6,716 nucleotides of DNA from an uncultured Brevundimonas sp. (GTDB lineage: Bacteria > Pseudomonadota > Alphaproteobacteria > Caulobacterales > Caulobacteraceae): contig CAMLNT010000134.1 of NCBI GenBank assembly GCA_946481425.1, positions 1 to 6,716 on the forward strand. Reading direction: 5' to 3'. The stretch's first letter is position 1; the number at the start of each line of letters is the position of its first letter. This document shows, one piece after another, positions 1 through 6,024 of this stretch. A model generated the notes under the pieces. It was not told the origin of the DNA. It did no database searches and saw only the letters and a list, made by a program, of their open reading frames with translations. Both the position numbers and the translations under genes were made by a program.

Positions 1-50
1 AGCTTCATGTTCAGCTCGTTATCCTCGACGATGAGGACCTTCTTGGACAT
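1..50 (-). CDS. divK: Response regulator DivK, N-terminal fragment (runs off left edge)
   Basis: Only the first 16 codons are in the window. They read MSKKVLIVEDNELNMK, the start of a receiver domain: first beta strand VLIV followed by the acidic pair E9-D10, which together with a later phospho-accepting aspartate would form the Mg2+ pocket. From memory, this matches the Caulobacter DivK N-terminus at nearly every residue, and the NELNMK run is typical of DivK. DivK is a single-domain cytoplasmic regulator that, when phosphorylated by PleC/DivJ, controls the CtrA pathway and asymmetric division. Two ATG codons stand in tandem (53-51 and 50-48); I chose the second because it gives the usual N-terminus. 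No clear Shine-Dalgarno sequence is visible. pleD is expected further left by known synteny, but this cannot be seen. Another receiver protein with the same opening remains possible. Confidence 0.8.
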   Translation of the reverse strand, partial: MSKKVLIVEDNELNMK

Positions 51-101
51 CATCTACCCACACCGTTCATCAGACGTGGGCCGTTCGCGCCCAAGCGCGC
101 C

Positions 102-1406
102 ATGCCCCGCCGTTTCATGCACTATGGCGCGGAAACCTTAAGGTCGATTGAAGCCGTGAAGGCGATCTGCCGGGACTGTCTCAGCACGGAAATCCAGGCC
201 GGCCGCTGCGCCGCATGCGGCTCGCCACGCGTGGTCGTCCACGACGAACTGGACCGGCTGGCGATCGCCCATCTCGACTGTGACGCCTTCTATGCCTCGG
301 TCGAAAAGCGCGACCGGCCCGAGCTGCGCGATCTCCCCGTCATAGTCGGCGGTGGCAAGCGCGGGGTCGTGACCACGGCCTGCTATGTGGCGCGCCAATA
401 CGGCGTTCGATCGGCCATGCCGATGTTCAAGGCGCTGAAGGCCTGCCCCGAAGCCGTGGTCATCAAGCCCGACTTCGCCAAGTACAAGGCCGCCAGCCAG
501 GCCATCTTCGGCAAGGTCCGGGCGCTGACGCCGCTGGTCCAGACCCTGTCGCTCGACGAGGCCTGGATCGACCTGAACGGCACCGCGCGGCTGAACGGCG
601 GGCCGCCGGCGTTCCAGCTGATCCGGCTTCAGCAGGAGATCGAGCGGGACGTGGGCCTGACGGTCTCTGTGGGCCTGTCGGCCAATAGGTTCCTGGCCAA
701 GATCGCCTCTGACATCGACAAGCCCAAGGGCTTCACGGTGATTGGCGAGGCTGAGGCGCCGGCCTTCCTCGCCGCCCGGCCGGTCTCGATCCTGCCAGGG
801 GTCGGGCCGGTGTTCGCGAGGACCTTGATCTCGGACGGCTACCGCACCGTCGGCGATCTCGCCTCGGCGGACCTGAAGGCGCTGGCGACGCGCTACGGCG
901 AGCACGGCCTGAGGCTGCACGCGCTGGCCCACGCGAAGGACCAGCGGCCGGTCGACCCCGAGAGCGACCGCAAGGCCATGAGCTGCGAGACCACGTTCAA
1001 CGAGGACCTCTCGGGCCTGGGCGACCTCGAGAATGCCCTGTGGCCGCTGTGCGACCGGCTGGCCTCCCAGGCCCGGCGCGAAGGGATCGCGGGTCGGGTG
1101 CTGGTCCTCAAGCTGCGGAAGACCGACTTCAAGATCCTGACCCGCCGCCGGACGCTGGCCGAGCCGACCCAGACGGCGAAACAGATTTTCGCCCAGGCGC
1201 GCGACCTGCTGGCCCGCGAGATCGGCCCGCCCTACAGGCTTATCGGCGTGGGCCTGGCCGAGCTGGTCGAGCCGCAAGACGTGGCCGCTGACCTGTTCGG
1301 CTCCAGCGAGGCGCGCGCGCTCAAGGCCGAGAGGGCGATCGATGCGCTCCGCGACAAGTTCGGCCGGGCGGCGGTGACCACCGGTCGGGGCCTCGGCAAG
1401 CGCTAG
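102..1406 (+). CDS. dinB: DNA polymerase IV, Y-family translesion polymerase (DinB)
   Basis: Error-prone polymerase that bypasses lesions and extends distorted primer ends in the cytoplasm. Numbering from the 102 ATG: a four-cysteine motif (C23, C26, C36, C39) precedes the palm, as in many alphaproteobacterial DinB proteins. The palm holds D59 and D61 in DCDAFYASVE, with Y64 at the steric-gate position, and the catalytic D152-E153 in SLDEA. The finger region contains VVTTACYVARQYGVRSAMPM. VGLSANRFLAKIASD is the usual late palm motif, LPGVGPVFARTL is the thumb hairpin-helix-hairpin, and the little finger begins near SCETTF. The hexapeptide ADLF (396-399), near the C-terminus, may be a degenerate sliding-clamp motif lacking the usual glutamine. 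The start is uncertain: ATG 102 and ATG 117 have no Shine-Dalgarno sequence, and GTG 156 would give MKAICRDC, closer to the usual family start. No alphaproteobacterial LexA box (GTTC-N7-GTTC) is visible upstream. Identity is secure. Confidence 0.95.
   Translation: MPRRFMHYGAETLRSIEAVKAICRDCLSTEIQAGRCAACGSPRVVVHDELDRLAIAHLDCDAFYASVEKRDRPELRDLPVIVGGGKRGVVTTACYVARQYGVRSAMPMFKALKACPEAVVIKPDFAKYKAASQAIFGKVRALTPLVQTLSLDEAWIDLNGTARLNGGPPAFQLIRLQQEIERDVGLTVSVGLSANRFLAKIASDIDKPKGFTVIGEAEAPAFLAARPVSILPGVGPVFARTLISDGYRTVGDLASADLKALATRYGEHGLRLHALAHAKDQRPVDPESDRKAMSCETTFNEDLSGLGDLENALWPLCDRLASQARREGIAGRVLVLKLRKTDFKILTRRRTLAEPTQTAKQIFAQARDLLAREIGPPYRLIGVGLAELVEPQDVAADLFGSSEARALKAERAIDALRDKFGRAAVTTGRGLGKR
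138..152. promoter_or_regulatory. CtrA-box-like site (TTAA-N7-TGAA) upstream of divK
   Basis: The sequence reads TTAA, seven bases, TGAA, which is 7 of 8 matches to the CtrA consensus TTAA-N7-TTAA. It lies about 90-100 bases upstream of the divK start. In Caulobacter divK belongs to the CtrA regulon, so a site here would make sense. Against it: one half-site is imperfect, the site lies inside the longest reading frame of dinB, and I find no convincing -10 element at proper spacing on the minus strand. The assignment is an inference from pattern and context. Confidence 0.35.
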
Positions 1407-3187
1407 GCCAAAAGAGCCTCGGCCCCCAGGCGCTTCAGCACATCCCCGCCCTGCCCCACGGCCGCGAGGCGGCTGGAGGCGTGGCCGAGCACGTTGGCGG
1501 CGTAGGCTTCGTACAGGTCGATCTTGCTCTGGAGCCAGGCCTCGTCGCCGCCGCCGGCCTTGAGACGCCGGTCAGCCTCAAGGGCTCCCTTGGCCAGCAT
1601 CCAGCCGCCGACGACGTCGCCCATGAGCTTCAGATAGGCGTCGGCCCCGGCCTGAACGTCGGCGGCGCTGTCGGCCTCGGCCTTGCGGTCCAGCAGCCAA
1701 AGGGTGGCGTCCTCGACCGCCTCGATGCCGGCCGAGAGGCGCTCGGTCGGCTTGCCGGGCAGCAGCTTCATCAGGGCCGGCAGGGTCGCCTTCATGTCGG
1801 CGATCAGGACGCGGGCGCTCTCGCCGCCATCCTGACCGAGCTTGCGGCCCACGAGGTCGGCGGCCTGGATGCCGTTGGTGCCTTCGTAGATCGGGGCGAT
1901 GCGGGCGTCGCGGTAATGCTGGGCCGCGCCGGTTTCCTCAATGAAGCCCATGCCGCCGTGAACCTGGACGCCGAGCGAGGCCGCCTCACAGCCGACATCG
2001 GTGGACCAAGCCTTGGCGATGGGCACGAACAGGTCCTCGCGGCCTTTCCAGCGACGGCGCTCGTCCTCGGAAGGCGCGTGGCGGGCGAGGTCGGCGGCGA
2101 CGGCGGTGGACAGGCAGATGGCCCGCGCGGCCGCGATCTTGGCCTTCATCACCACCAGCATGCGGCGCACGTCCGGATGATCGAGGATCGGGGCGTTGGC
2201 CTCCCCCGTCCAGATGGAGCGACCCTGGCGGCGTTCCCGGGCGTAGTGGAGCGCCCCCTGGAACGCCCGTTCAGCGATGCCGACGCCTTCGACGCCGACG
2301 GCCAGGCGGGCGGCGTTCATCATGATGAACATGTGGGCCAGGCCCTGGTTCGGCTCGCCGACCAGTTCGGCGGTCGCGCCCTCGTAGCTCATCACGCAGG
2401 TCGGCGAGGCGTGGATGCCCAGCTTGTGCTCGACACCGACGGGCCGGAAGCTGTTGCGGTCGCCGAGCGAGCCGTCCTCGCGGACCATGATCTTGGGGGC
2501 CAGGAACAGGCTGATGCCCTTGGAGCCCTTGGGGGCGTCCGGCAGGCGGGCCAGCACCAGATGGATGATATTGTCCGTGGCGTCGTGGTCGCCCCAGGTG
2601 ATGAAGATCTTCTGGCCGGTCAGGCTGTAGGTCCCGTCGCCGTTGGGCGTGGCCGTGGCCGTCAGGGCCCCGAGGTCGGAGCCCGCGTGCGGCTCGGTCA
2701 GGACCATGGCCCCGGTCCATTCGCCGGAGACGAGCTTCGACAGATAGAGCGCTTTCTGGCGGTCGGTCCCGACATGCTGAAGGGCCTCGATGGAGGCCAG
2801 CGAGAGCATGGGGCACAGGCCGAAGGCCATGTTGGCGGCGTGAAAGCTCTCGAAGGCCGCCAGCTCCAGCGCCTTGGGCAGGCCCTGGCCGCCGTGTTCG
2901 GGCTCGGCCGACAGGCTGGTCCAGCCGCCCTGCGCGAAGCTCTGGTAGGCCTGCACGTAGCCGGGGGCGGCGGTGACAGCGCCGTTGGCGTACTTCGCGC
3001 CGTTCAGGTCACCCTGCCGGTTGATCGGGGCGAGGACTCCGTCGGCGAACTGGCCCGCGGCCTCCAGGATCGCAGCCCCGACTTCGGCGTCATAGTCGGG
3101 GAAGGCGCCGGTCGCGGCCACGGCGTCCAGGCCCGCGATGGCGTTGAGGGCGAAATCGATGTCCCGGATCGGAGAACGGAAGGTCAT
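1403..3187 (-). CDS. Acyl-CoA dehydrogenase, long DmdC-like subfamily
   Basis: FAD-dependent enzyme that introduces the alpha-beta double bond into an acyl-CoA, passing electrons to ETF; cytoplasmic. The 594 residues match the long subfamily with extra domains at both ends. Order: an N-terminal extension (about 1-35), the helical and beta-barrel dehydrogenase core with MVLTEPHAGSDLG (161-173) and ITWGDHD (196-202), the C-terminal helical core with HGGMGF (410-415) and IYEGTNGIQ, whose E435 is the expected catalytic base, then an extra C-terminal domain (about 475-594). Databases often label such proteins 3-methylmercaptopropionyl-CoA dehydrogenase (DmdC), but the true substrate cannot be read from sequence and may be an ordinary fatty acyl-CoA. 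The ATG at 3187 is preferred over an upstream TTG (3241) because GAGGA sits 7 bases before it. It lies 71 bases downstream of the VOC gene and may be co-transcribed. Its stop overlaps the dinB stop. Confidence 0.93.
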   Translation of the reverse strand: MTFRSPIRDIDFALNAIAGLDAVAATGAFPDYDAEVGAAILEAAGQFADGVLAPINRQGDLNGAKYANGAVTAAPGYVQAYQSFAQGGWTSLSAEPEHGGQGLPKALELAAFESFHAANMAFGLCPMLSLASIEALQHVGTDRQKALYLSKLVSGEWTGAMVLTEPHAGSDLGALTATATPNGDGTYSLTGQKIFITWGDHDATDNIIHLVLARLPDAPKGSKGISLFLAPKIMVREDGSLGDRNSFRPVGVEHKLGIHASPTCVMSYEGATAELVGEPNQGLAHMFIMMNAARLAVGVEGVGIAERAFQGALHYARERRQGRSIWTGEANAPILDHPDVRRMLVVMKAKIAAARAICLSTAVAADLARHAPSEDERRRWKGREDLFVPIAKAWSTDVGCEAASLGVQVHGGMGFIEETGAAQHYRDARIAPIYEGTNGIQAADLVGRKLGQDGGESARVLIADMKATLPALMKLLPGKPTERLSAGIEAVEDATLWLLDRKAEADSAADVQAGADAYLKLMGDVVGGWMLAKGALEADRRLKAGGGDEAWLQSKIDLYEAYAANVLGHASSRLAAVGQGGDVLKRLGAEALLA

Positions 3188-3194
3188 GGGCGGG

Positions 3195-3199
3195 TCCTC
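3195..3199 (-). promoter_or_regulatory. Shine-Dalgarno site of the acyl-CoA dehydrogenase
   Basis: On the minus strand GAGGA is followed by a 7-base spacer and ATG (3187-3185). It decides the start against the TTG 18 codons upstream, which would add a basic stretch foreign to the family. Confidence 0.8.
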
Positions 3200-3258
3200 A
3201 AAAGCTCGCCGCTGAGTGCGGCAAGCGGCGCGACCGCGCAAGACTCCGCAAGGGAAAC

Positions 3259-3687
3259 CTAGAAGGTCACGACCACGCTTTCGGCCGACTTCTTCGCAGG
3301 GCCGTGAAACACCGCCTCGATGTTGTTGCCGTCGGGGTCGAGCACGAAGGCGGCATAGTAGCCGGGATGGTAGGGCCGCTCGCCCGGCTGACCGTTTTCC
3401 TGGCCACCGGCGTTGAGGGCGGCCTCGTGGAAGCGATCCACCGTCGCACGATCCCTGGCCTGGAAGGCCAGGTGGTGCCGGCCCGTCAGCTTGCCCGCGG
3501 CCGCCTCGCTGTCAGCGCTCGAGACGAACAGCTCGTCGGCCCAGAAATAGGTGTCGGCCTCGCCACCGATCGGCACGCCCAGCACCTCGAGCACGGCCTT
3601 GTAGAAGGTCCGGCTGGCTTCGATATCCCTCACCACCAGGTGCAGGTGATCAATCAGGCGGCCGCGGTGAAGTTGGCTGGTTTGCAT
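3259..3687 (-). CDS. VOC (glyoxalase/dioxygenase fold) family protein
   Basis: A 142-residue single-module pair of beta-alpha-beta-beta-beta repeats of the vicinal oxygen chelate superfamily. The first repeat starts at IDHLHLVVRDIEASRTFY, with H16 a likely metal ligand; the second starts near HHLAFQARD (H72). The end motif YHPGYYAAFVLDPDGNNIEA supplies E124, the usual last ligand. Together H16, H72 and E124 give a plausible divalent-metal site. The specific reaction (lactoylglutathione lyase-like, dioxygenase or antibiotic-binding) cannot be told. The YHPGYYAAFVLDPDGNNIEAVFHG ending is common in uncharacterised cytoplasmic glyoxalase-like proteins. I chose ATG 3687 over TTG 3717, which would add ten non-conserved residues; neither has a good Shine-Dalgarno sequence (GGGAA lies 12 bases before the ATG). 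It precedes the acyl-CoA dehydrogenase on the same strand and diverges from the cytochrome b561 gene. Confidence 0.88.
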   Translation of the reverse strand: MQTSQLHRGRLIDHLHLVVRDIEASRTFYKAVLEVLGVPIGGEADTYFWADELFVSSADSEAAAGKLTGRHHLAFQARDRATVDRFHEAALNAGGQENGQPGERPYHPGYYAAFVLDPDGNNIEAVFHGPAKKSAESVVVTF

Positions 3688-3793
3688 GGCGATGGCGTTC
3701 CCGTTGCGACGGAACAATGCGCCGGCCGACGTTTTGGATGCTTGAGGCCGACGCCGAACAGCGGTTAGCTTGGCCTTATTGCAGGAGCGCCGA
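3688..3793. promoter_or_regulatory. Intergenic region between the divergent VOC and cytochrome b561 genes
   Basis: This 106-base gap must carry the start signals of both divergent genes. For the rightward gene the only candidate I see is TTGAGG (3742-3747), a 17-base spacer, and TTAGCT (3765-3770), which keeps the TTG of the -35 but matches the -10 poorly. I cannot name a leftward promoter. No repeat or operator stands out. Confidence 0.3.
3783..3787 (+). promoter_or_regulatory. Shine-Dalgarno site of the cytochrome b561 gene
   Basis: AGGAG lies 6 bases before the ATG at 3794. It selects this ATG over the in-frame TTG at 3770. Confidence 0.8.
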
Positions 3794-4378
3794 ATGGCCC
3801 AGCCGTCAGCCGTCTATTCCAACGTCTCCATCGCCCTGCACTGGATCATCGCCCTGCTGGCGCTCGGCCAGATCGGGCTGATGATGATTTCCGACCAAGT
3901 GTCCGGGTCCGATCGTGGCTACTGGATGATGCTGCACAAGTCCGGCGGCATGCTGATCCTCGCGCTGACGCTCGTGCGGCTCCTGTGGCGCTTCAAGGAG
4001 CCCTGGAAGCCTCTACCGGTCGATACGCCACGCTGGCAGCGGATCGTCGCTCGCGTGACCCATGTGGGCTTCTACGTCGTCATGATCGGCATGCCGCTCA
4101 CGGGCTGGGCTGCCGTCTCCGCGGCCAACTCTAGCTTCGACTTCTACGGCTTGTTCGCGACGCCCCTGCTGCCGGTCGAGGGCGGCCGCGAGACGGCAAA
4201 GGCGCTCTTCGCCGTCCATGACAAGGGCGCCAAGGTCTTCTACGTGCTGGTGGCGCTGCACGTGGTGGCGGCGCTCAAGCACCAGTTCCTCGACAAGGAT
4301 AACGAGCTGCGCAAGATGCTGCCCTTCATCCCTGATCGCGGCCATGTCGATCACCGGGGTCCGCACGGAGCGCCCTGA
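3794..4378 (+). CDS. Cytochrome b561-family (CybB-like) inner-membrane dihaem protein
   Basis: A 194-residue membrane protein with four predicted helices: about 13-32, 50-66, 88-110 and 147-164. Conserved histidines fit bis-histidine haem b ligation: H16 in IALHWIIALL, H48 in MLHKSGG, H90 in VTHVGFYVVMIGMPLTGW, and H156 in VLVALHVVAALKHQF, with H163 and H142 as further candidates. MPLTGW is a family signature. Bacterial members are thought to move electrons between the quinone pool and other acceptors (superoxide-to-quinone transfer has been reported for E. coli CybB), but the partner here is unknown; a YceI gene, a frequent neighbour, is absent from the window. The short tail after the last helix carries three histidines (H184, H187, H191). 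ATG 3794 has a strong ribosome site and gives the usual N-terminus. It appears monocistronic, since sua5 follows only after 197 bases. Confidence 0.93.
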   Translation: MAQPSAVYSNVSIALHWIIALLALGQIGLMMISDQVSGSDRGYWMMLHKSGGMLILALTLVRLLWRFKEPWKPLPVDTPRWQRIVARVTHVGFYVVMIGMPLTGWAAVSAANSSFDFYGLFATPLLPVEGGRETAKALFAVHDKGAKVFYVLVALHVVAALKHQFLDKDNELRKMLPFIPDRGHVDHRGPHGAP

Positions 4379-4392
4379 GCCGGGCTGAACGT

Positions 4393-4410
4393 CCGGCCGC
4401 CTGCGGTCGG
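4393..4410 (+). other. GC-rich hairpin just downstream of cytochrome b561
   Basis: CCGGCCG (4393-4399) can pair with CGGTCGG (4404-4410) around a CCTG loop, with one G-T pair. It begins 15 bases after the b561 stop. It is followed by five A residues, not T, so it is not a standard intrinsic terminator for the rightward transcript; it could act as a transcript-end stabiliser. Confidence 0.35.
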
Positions 4411-4420
4411 AAAAACACCG

Positions 4421-4438
4421 TCCAACTCGTCCAACTCG
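4421..4438. repeat. Tandem duplication of a 9-base unit
   Basis: TCCAACTCG occurs twice back to back in the b561-sua5 gap. Two copies are too few for a functional claim; it may be a replication-slippage product. Confidence 0.7.
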
Positions 4439-4444
4439 ACCGCC

Positions 4445-4462
4445 CAGGCCGGGCGCGGCCTG
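4445..4462. repeat. Perfect 6-base inverted repeat
   Basis: CAGGCC and GGCCTG flank a GGGCGC loop, forming a compact hairpin in the b561-sua5 gap. No T tract follows on either strand. It may combine with the hairpin at 4393-4410 to end or process the b561 transcript. Confidence 0.4.
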
Positions 4463-4524
4463 CCGCTTACGATGTCAAAGACCGGGACGCGAGAGCCTAG
4501 CCCGCGCCATTTCCCCGAGGATGA

Positions 4525-4530
4525 AATAAT
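4525..4530 (+). promoter_or_regulatory. Possible -10 element for sua5
   Basis: AATAAT matches 5 of 6 positions of TATAAT and is the most A+T-rich spot in the 197-base gap, 45 bases before the sua5 start. No good -35 hexamer lies 16-18 bases upstream, so the call rests on the -10 alone. Confidence 0.25.
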
Positions 4531-4575
4531 CTCGATCCCTTGCGCCAGCAGGCGTCATGGCCTTCAGAAGCGGGG

Positions 4576-5490
4576 ATGAAGCGTCCTGACGACATCGCGG
4601 CCGCCGCCCGTGCCCTGAAGGCGGGCAAGCTGGTCCTGCTGCCGACCGAGACGGTCTACGGGCTGGCGGCGGACGCGGGCGACCCGCAAGCCGTGGCCGC
4701 CATCTTCGAGGCCAAGGGTCGGCCGCGCTTCAATCCGCTGATCTCGCATGTCGCGTCGTTGGAACAGGCGGAGGGCCTAGCGGTGTTCGACGACCGGGCG
4801 CGGGCGCTGGCCGAGACCTTCTGGCCGGGGCCGCTGACGCTGGTGCTGCCGGTGAAGGATCGCGAGGCTATCAGCGACCTGGCGCGCGCGGGCCTCGACA
4901 CGACGGCCATCCGGATTCCGGCGCACCCCATGGCGCGAGCCGTGCTGGAGGCGGTGGACCGGCCCATCGTCGCTCCCTCCGCCAACCGCTCGGGGCGACC
5001 GAGCCCGACCACCTTTGAGGATGCGGTCGAGGAGACGGGCGCCTTCGTGGCCGCAGCCCTGGACGGCGGCCCCTGCCCGGTCGGGCTGGAGAGCACGGTC
5101 GTGGCGGTGCTGGATCAGGTGCGGCTGCTGCGTCCCGGCGCGGTGACCCGGGCCCAGATCGAGGCTGTCGTCGGCCCGCTGGCCGAGGCGGAAGACGATG
5201 CGAAGCGCTCGCCCGGCCGGCTGACGCTGCACTATGCGCCGGAGGCGCCGGTCCGGATCAACGCCGAGGCCCCGGACGAGGGTGAGGCCTTCCTCGCCTT
5301 CGGCCAGCCAGGACGGTTCAGCCTGAGCCCGAGCGGCGACCTGAGAGAAGCCGCCGCCAATCTGTTCCGGATGCTGCGCGAGGCCGACCGGACGAAGCCG
5401 AAGGGGATCGCGGTCGCGCCCATCCCCACGGAAGGCCTCGGCGAGGCGATCAACGACCGGCTGAAACGGGCTGCGGGGTTCGTGGGCTAG
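4576..5490 (+). CDS. sua5: L-threonylcarbamoyladenylate synthase, Sua5 type (YrdC + Sua5 domains)
   Basis: Makes threonylcarbamoyl-AMP from threonine, bicarbonate and ATP, the first step of the universal tRNA modification t6A at position 37; the TsaD complex then transfers the group to tRNA. The 304 residues carry the YrdC domain (about 1-200) with PTETVYGL (23-30), KGRPRFNPL (47-55), the SANRSG nucleotide-site motif (135-140) and GLESTVV (170-176). Next comes the linker SPGRLTLHYAP (212-222), the conserved SPG...HYAP segment that marks Sua5 rather than short TsaC, and a small C-terminal Sua5 domain (about 223-304), somewhat shorter than in the Bacillus and archaeal proteins. ATG 4576 is the natural start; AGAAG lies 5 bases before it. 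An in-frame TTG at 4540 would add 12 residues not expected in the family. Its stop is 3 bases from that of the converging histidine-rich gene. Confidence 0.95.
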   Translation: MKRPDDIAAAARALKAGKLVLLPTETVYGLAADAGDPQAVAAIFEAKGRPRFNPLISHVASLEQAEGLAVFDDRARALAETFWPGPLTLVLPVKDREAISDLARAGLDTTAIRIPAHPMARAVLEAVDRPIVAPSANRSGRPSPTTFEDAVEETGAFVAAALDGGPCPVGLESTVVAVLDQVRLLRPGAVTRAQIEAVVGPLAEAEDDAKRSPGRLTLHYAPEAPVRINAEAPDEGEAFLAFGQPGRFSLSPSGDLREAAANLFRMLREADRTKPKGIAVAPIPTEGLGEAINDRLKRAAGFVG

Positions 5491-5493
5491 GCC

Positions 5494-5964
5494 CTACTGC
5501 ACCATCAGCCCCTGGATGATGTCCTCGCCGTCGATGCGGATGGTCCAGACGGAGGTCTGGCCGTTGGCGAAGGTGGCGCCGAACTGGTGGGCGCCTTCGA
5601 CCGGTTGGCCCAGGTGCTCGAGCGTCTGGAGCTCGCCCCACGAGGCCAGGGTCGGCTGCATCGTCGCGGACTGGGCGCGGACGGCCTCGGCCAGTTCGGG
5701 GCCCATGGTCGCGTAGTCCAGCGTGCCGGCCTGCATGGCCGCGATGGTGTCGCGCAGTCGGTGTTCGGCGTGCCGGGCGGTGGCGAAGTGGGCGGCGTCG
5801 TGCGCGTGCTCGCCATGGCCGGCATGGTCGTCCTGGGCCGCCGGGGTCGCCGCGGGCGCTGCCCCGTGCGCGCCGTGGTCGCCGTGCGGATGGTCATGTT
5901 CCTGGGCGGCGGCGGCGCCGGCCACAGCGAGCGAAGCGGCGAAAGCGAGGGCGGCGGTCTTCAT
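5494..5964 (-). CDS. Exported histidine-rich small protein with a possible NTF2-like C-terminal domain
   Basis: I do not recognise a named gene. The 156-residue product opens with a clear signal peptide: K2, a hydrophobic run to about residue 16, and an alanine-rich cleavage region near A20-Q21, so it is probably periplasmic. Residues 23-68 form a low-complexity segment of H, D, G, A and P with 12 histidines, suggesting Zn, Ni or Cu binding or buffering. Residues about 66-156 look folded: LRDTIAAMQAGTLDYATMGP, then a helix, then strands ending HQFGATFANGQTSVWTIRI and DGEDIIQGLMVQ. This recalls the small NTF2-like tail found on some proteobacterial serine hydrolases; that likeness is from memory and unproven. 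No catalytic motif is seen. ATG 5964 is fixed by the signal peptide and by AGGAG 7 bases upstream. It diverges from rpsB and probably has its own promoter. Confidence 0.85.
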   Translation of the reverse strand: MKTAALAFAASLAVAGAAAAQEHDHPHGDHGAHGAAPAATPAAQDDHAGHGEHAHDAAHFATARHAEHRLRDTIAAMQAGTLDYATMGPELAEAVRAQSATMQPTLASWGELQTLEHLGQPVEGAHQFGATFANGQTSVWTIRIDGEDIIQGLMVQ

Positions 5965-5971
5965 GATCGAA

Positions 5972-5976
5972 CTCCT
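5972..5976 (-). promoter_or_regulatory. Shine-Dalgarno site of the histidine-rich protein gene
   Basis: On the minus strand AGGAG is followed by a 7-base spacer and ATG (5964-5962). It sets the start at the signal peptide, although the frame remains open for another 111 codons upstream. Confidence 0.8.
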
Positions 5977-5991
5977 GGATCCTTGGTCGAT

Positions 5992-6020
5992 GGTATAGTC
6001 GGCGCGCCGTCGCGGCCCAA
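5992..6020 (-). promoter_or_regulatory. Candidate sigma-70-type promoter of the histidine-rich protein gene
   Basis: Read on the minus strand: TTGGGC (-35, 6020-6015), a 17-base spacer, then TATACC (-10, 5997-5992). The wider ACTATACC agrees with 6 of 8 positions of the Caulobacter housekeeping -10 pattern GCTANAWC. Transcription would begin near 5985, giving a leader of about 20 bases containing the ribosome site. Confidence 0.5.
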
Positions 6021-6024
6021 GGCC

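Noticed and set aside
65..86. Two GTTC motifs upstream of dinB as a possible LexA (SOS) box
   Set aside because: They are 14 bases apart; the alphaproteobacterial box is GTTC-N7-GTTC, and no such spacing is found here.
138..1277. A 379-codon open frame on the minus strand opposite dinB
   Set aside because: Its composition (R, Q, G, L, D) and lack of motifs mark it as an antisense shadow of dinB.
1403..3187. Assigning the dehydrogenase specifically to DMSP catabolism (dmdC)
   Set aside because: No dmdA, dmdB or dmdD gene is in the window, and this subfamily label is applied widely by automated annotation; the substrate is undetermined.
3207..3230. Inverted repeats between the VOC and acyl-CoA dehydrogenase genes, with TTTT shortly after on the minus strand
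   Set aside because: The stems are only 5-6 base pairs with alternative registers, and four T residues overlapping the approach to the ribosome site are weak evidence for a terminator.
3242..3246. GACTC, a CcrM (GANTC) methylation site upstream of the acyl-CoA dehydrogenase
   Set aside because: At least two more GANTC sites occur inside genes (3035-3039 and 4914-4918), so its position alone does not suggest cell-cycle control.
1481..3262. A 593-codon open frame on the plus strand opposite the acyl-CoA dehydrogenase
   Set aside because: It is the antisense shadow of a strongly GC-biased gene; its translation is rich in G, A, V, Q and H without any domain motif, while the minus-strand frame has all the dehydrogenase motifs.
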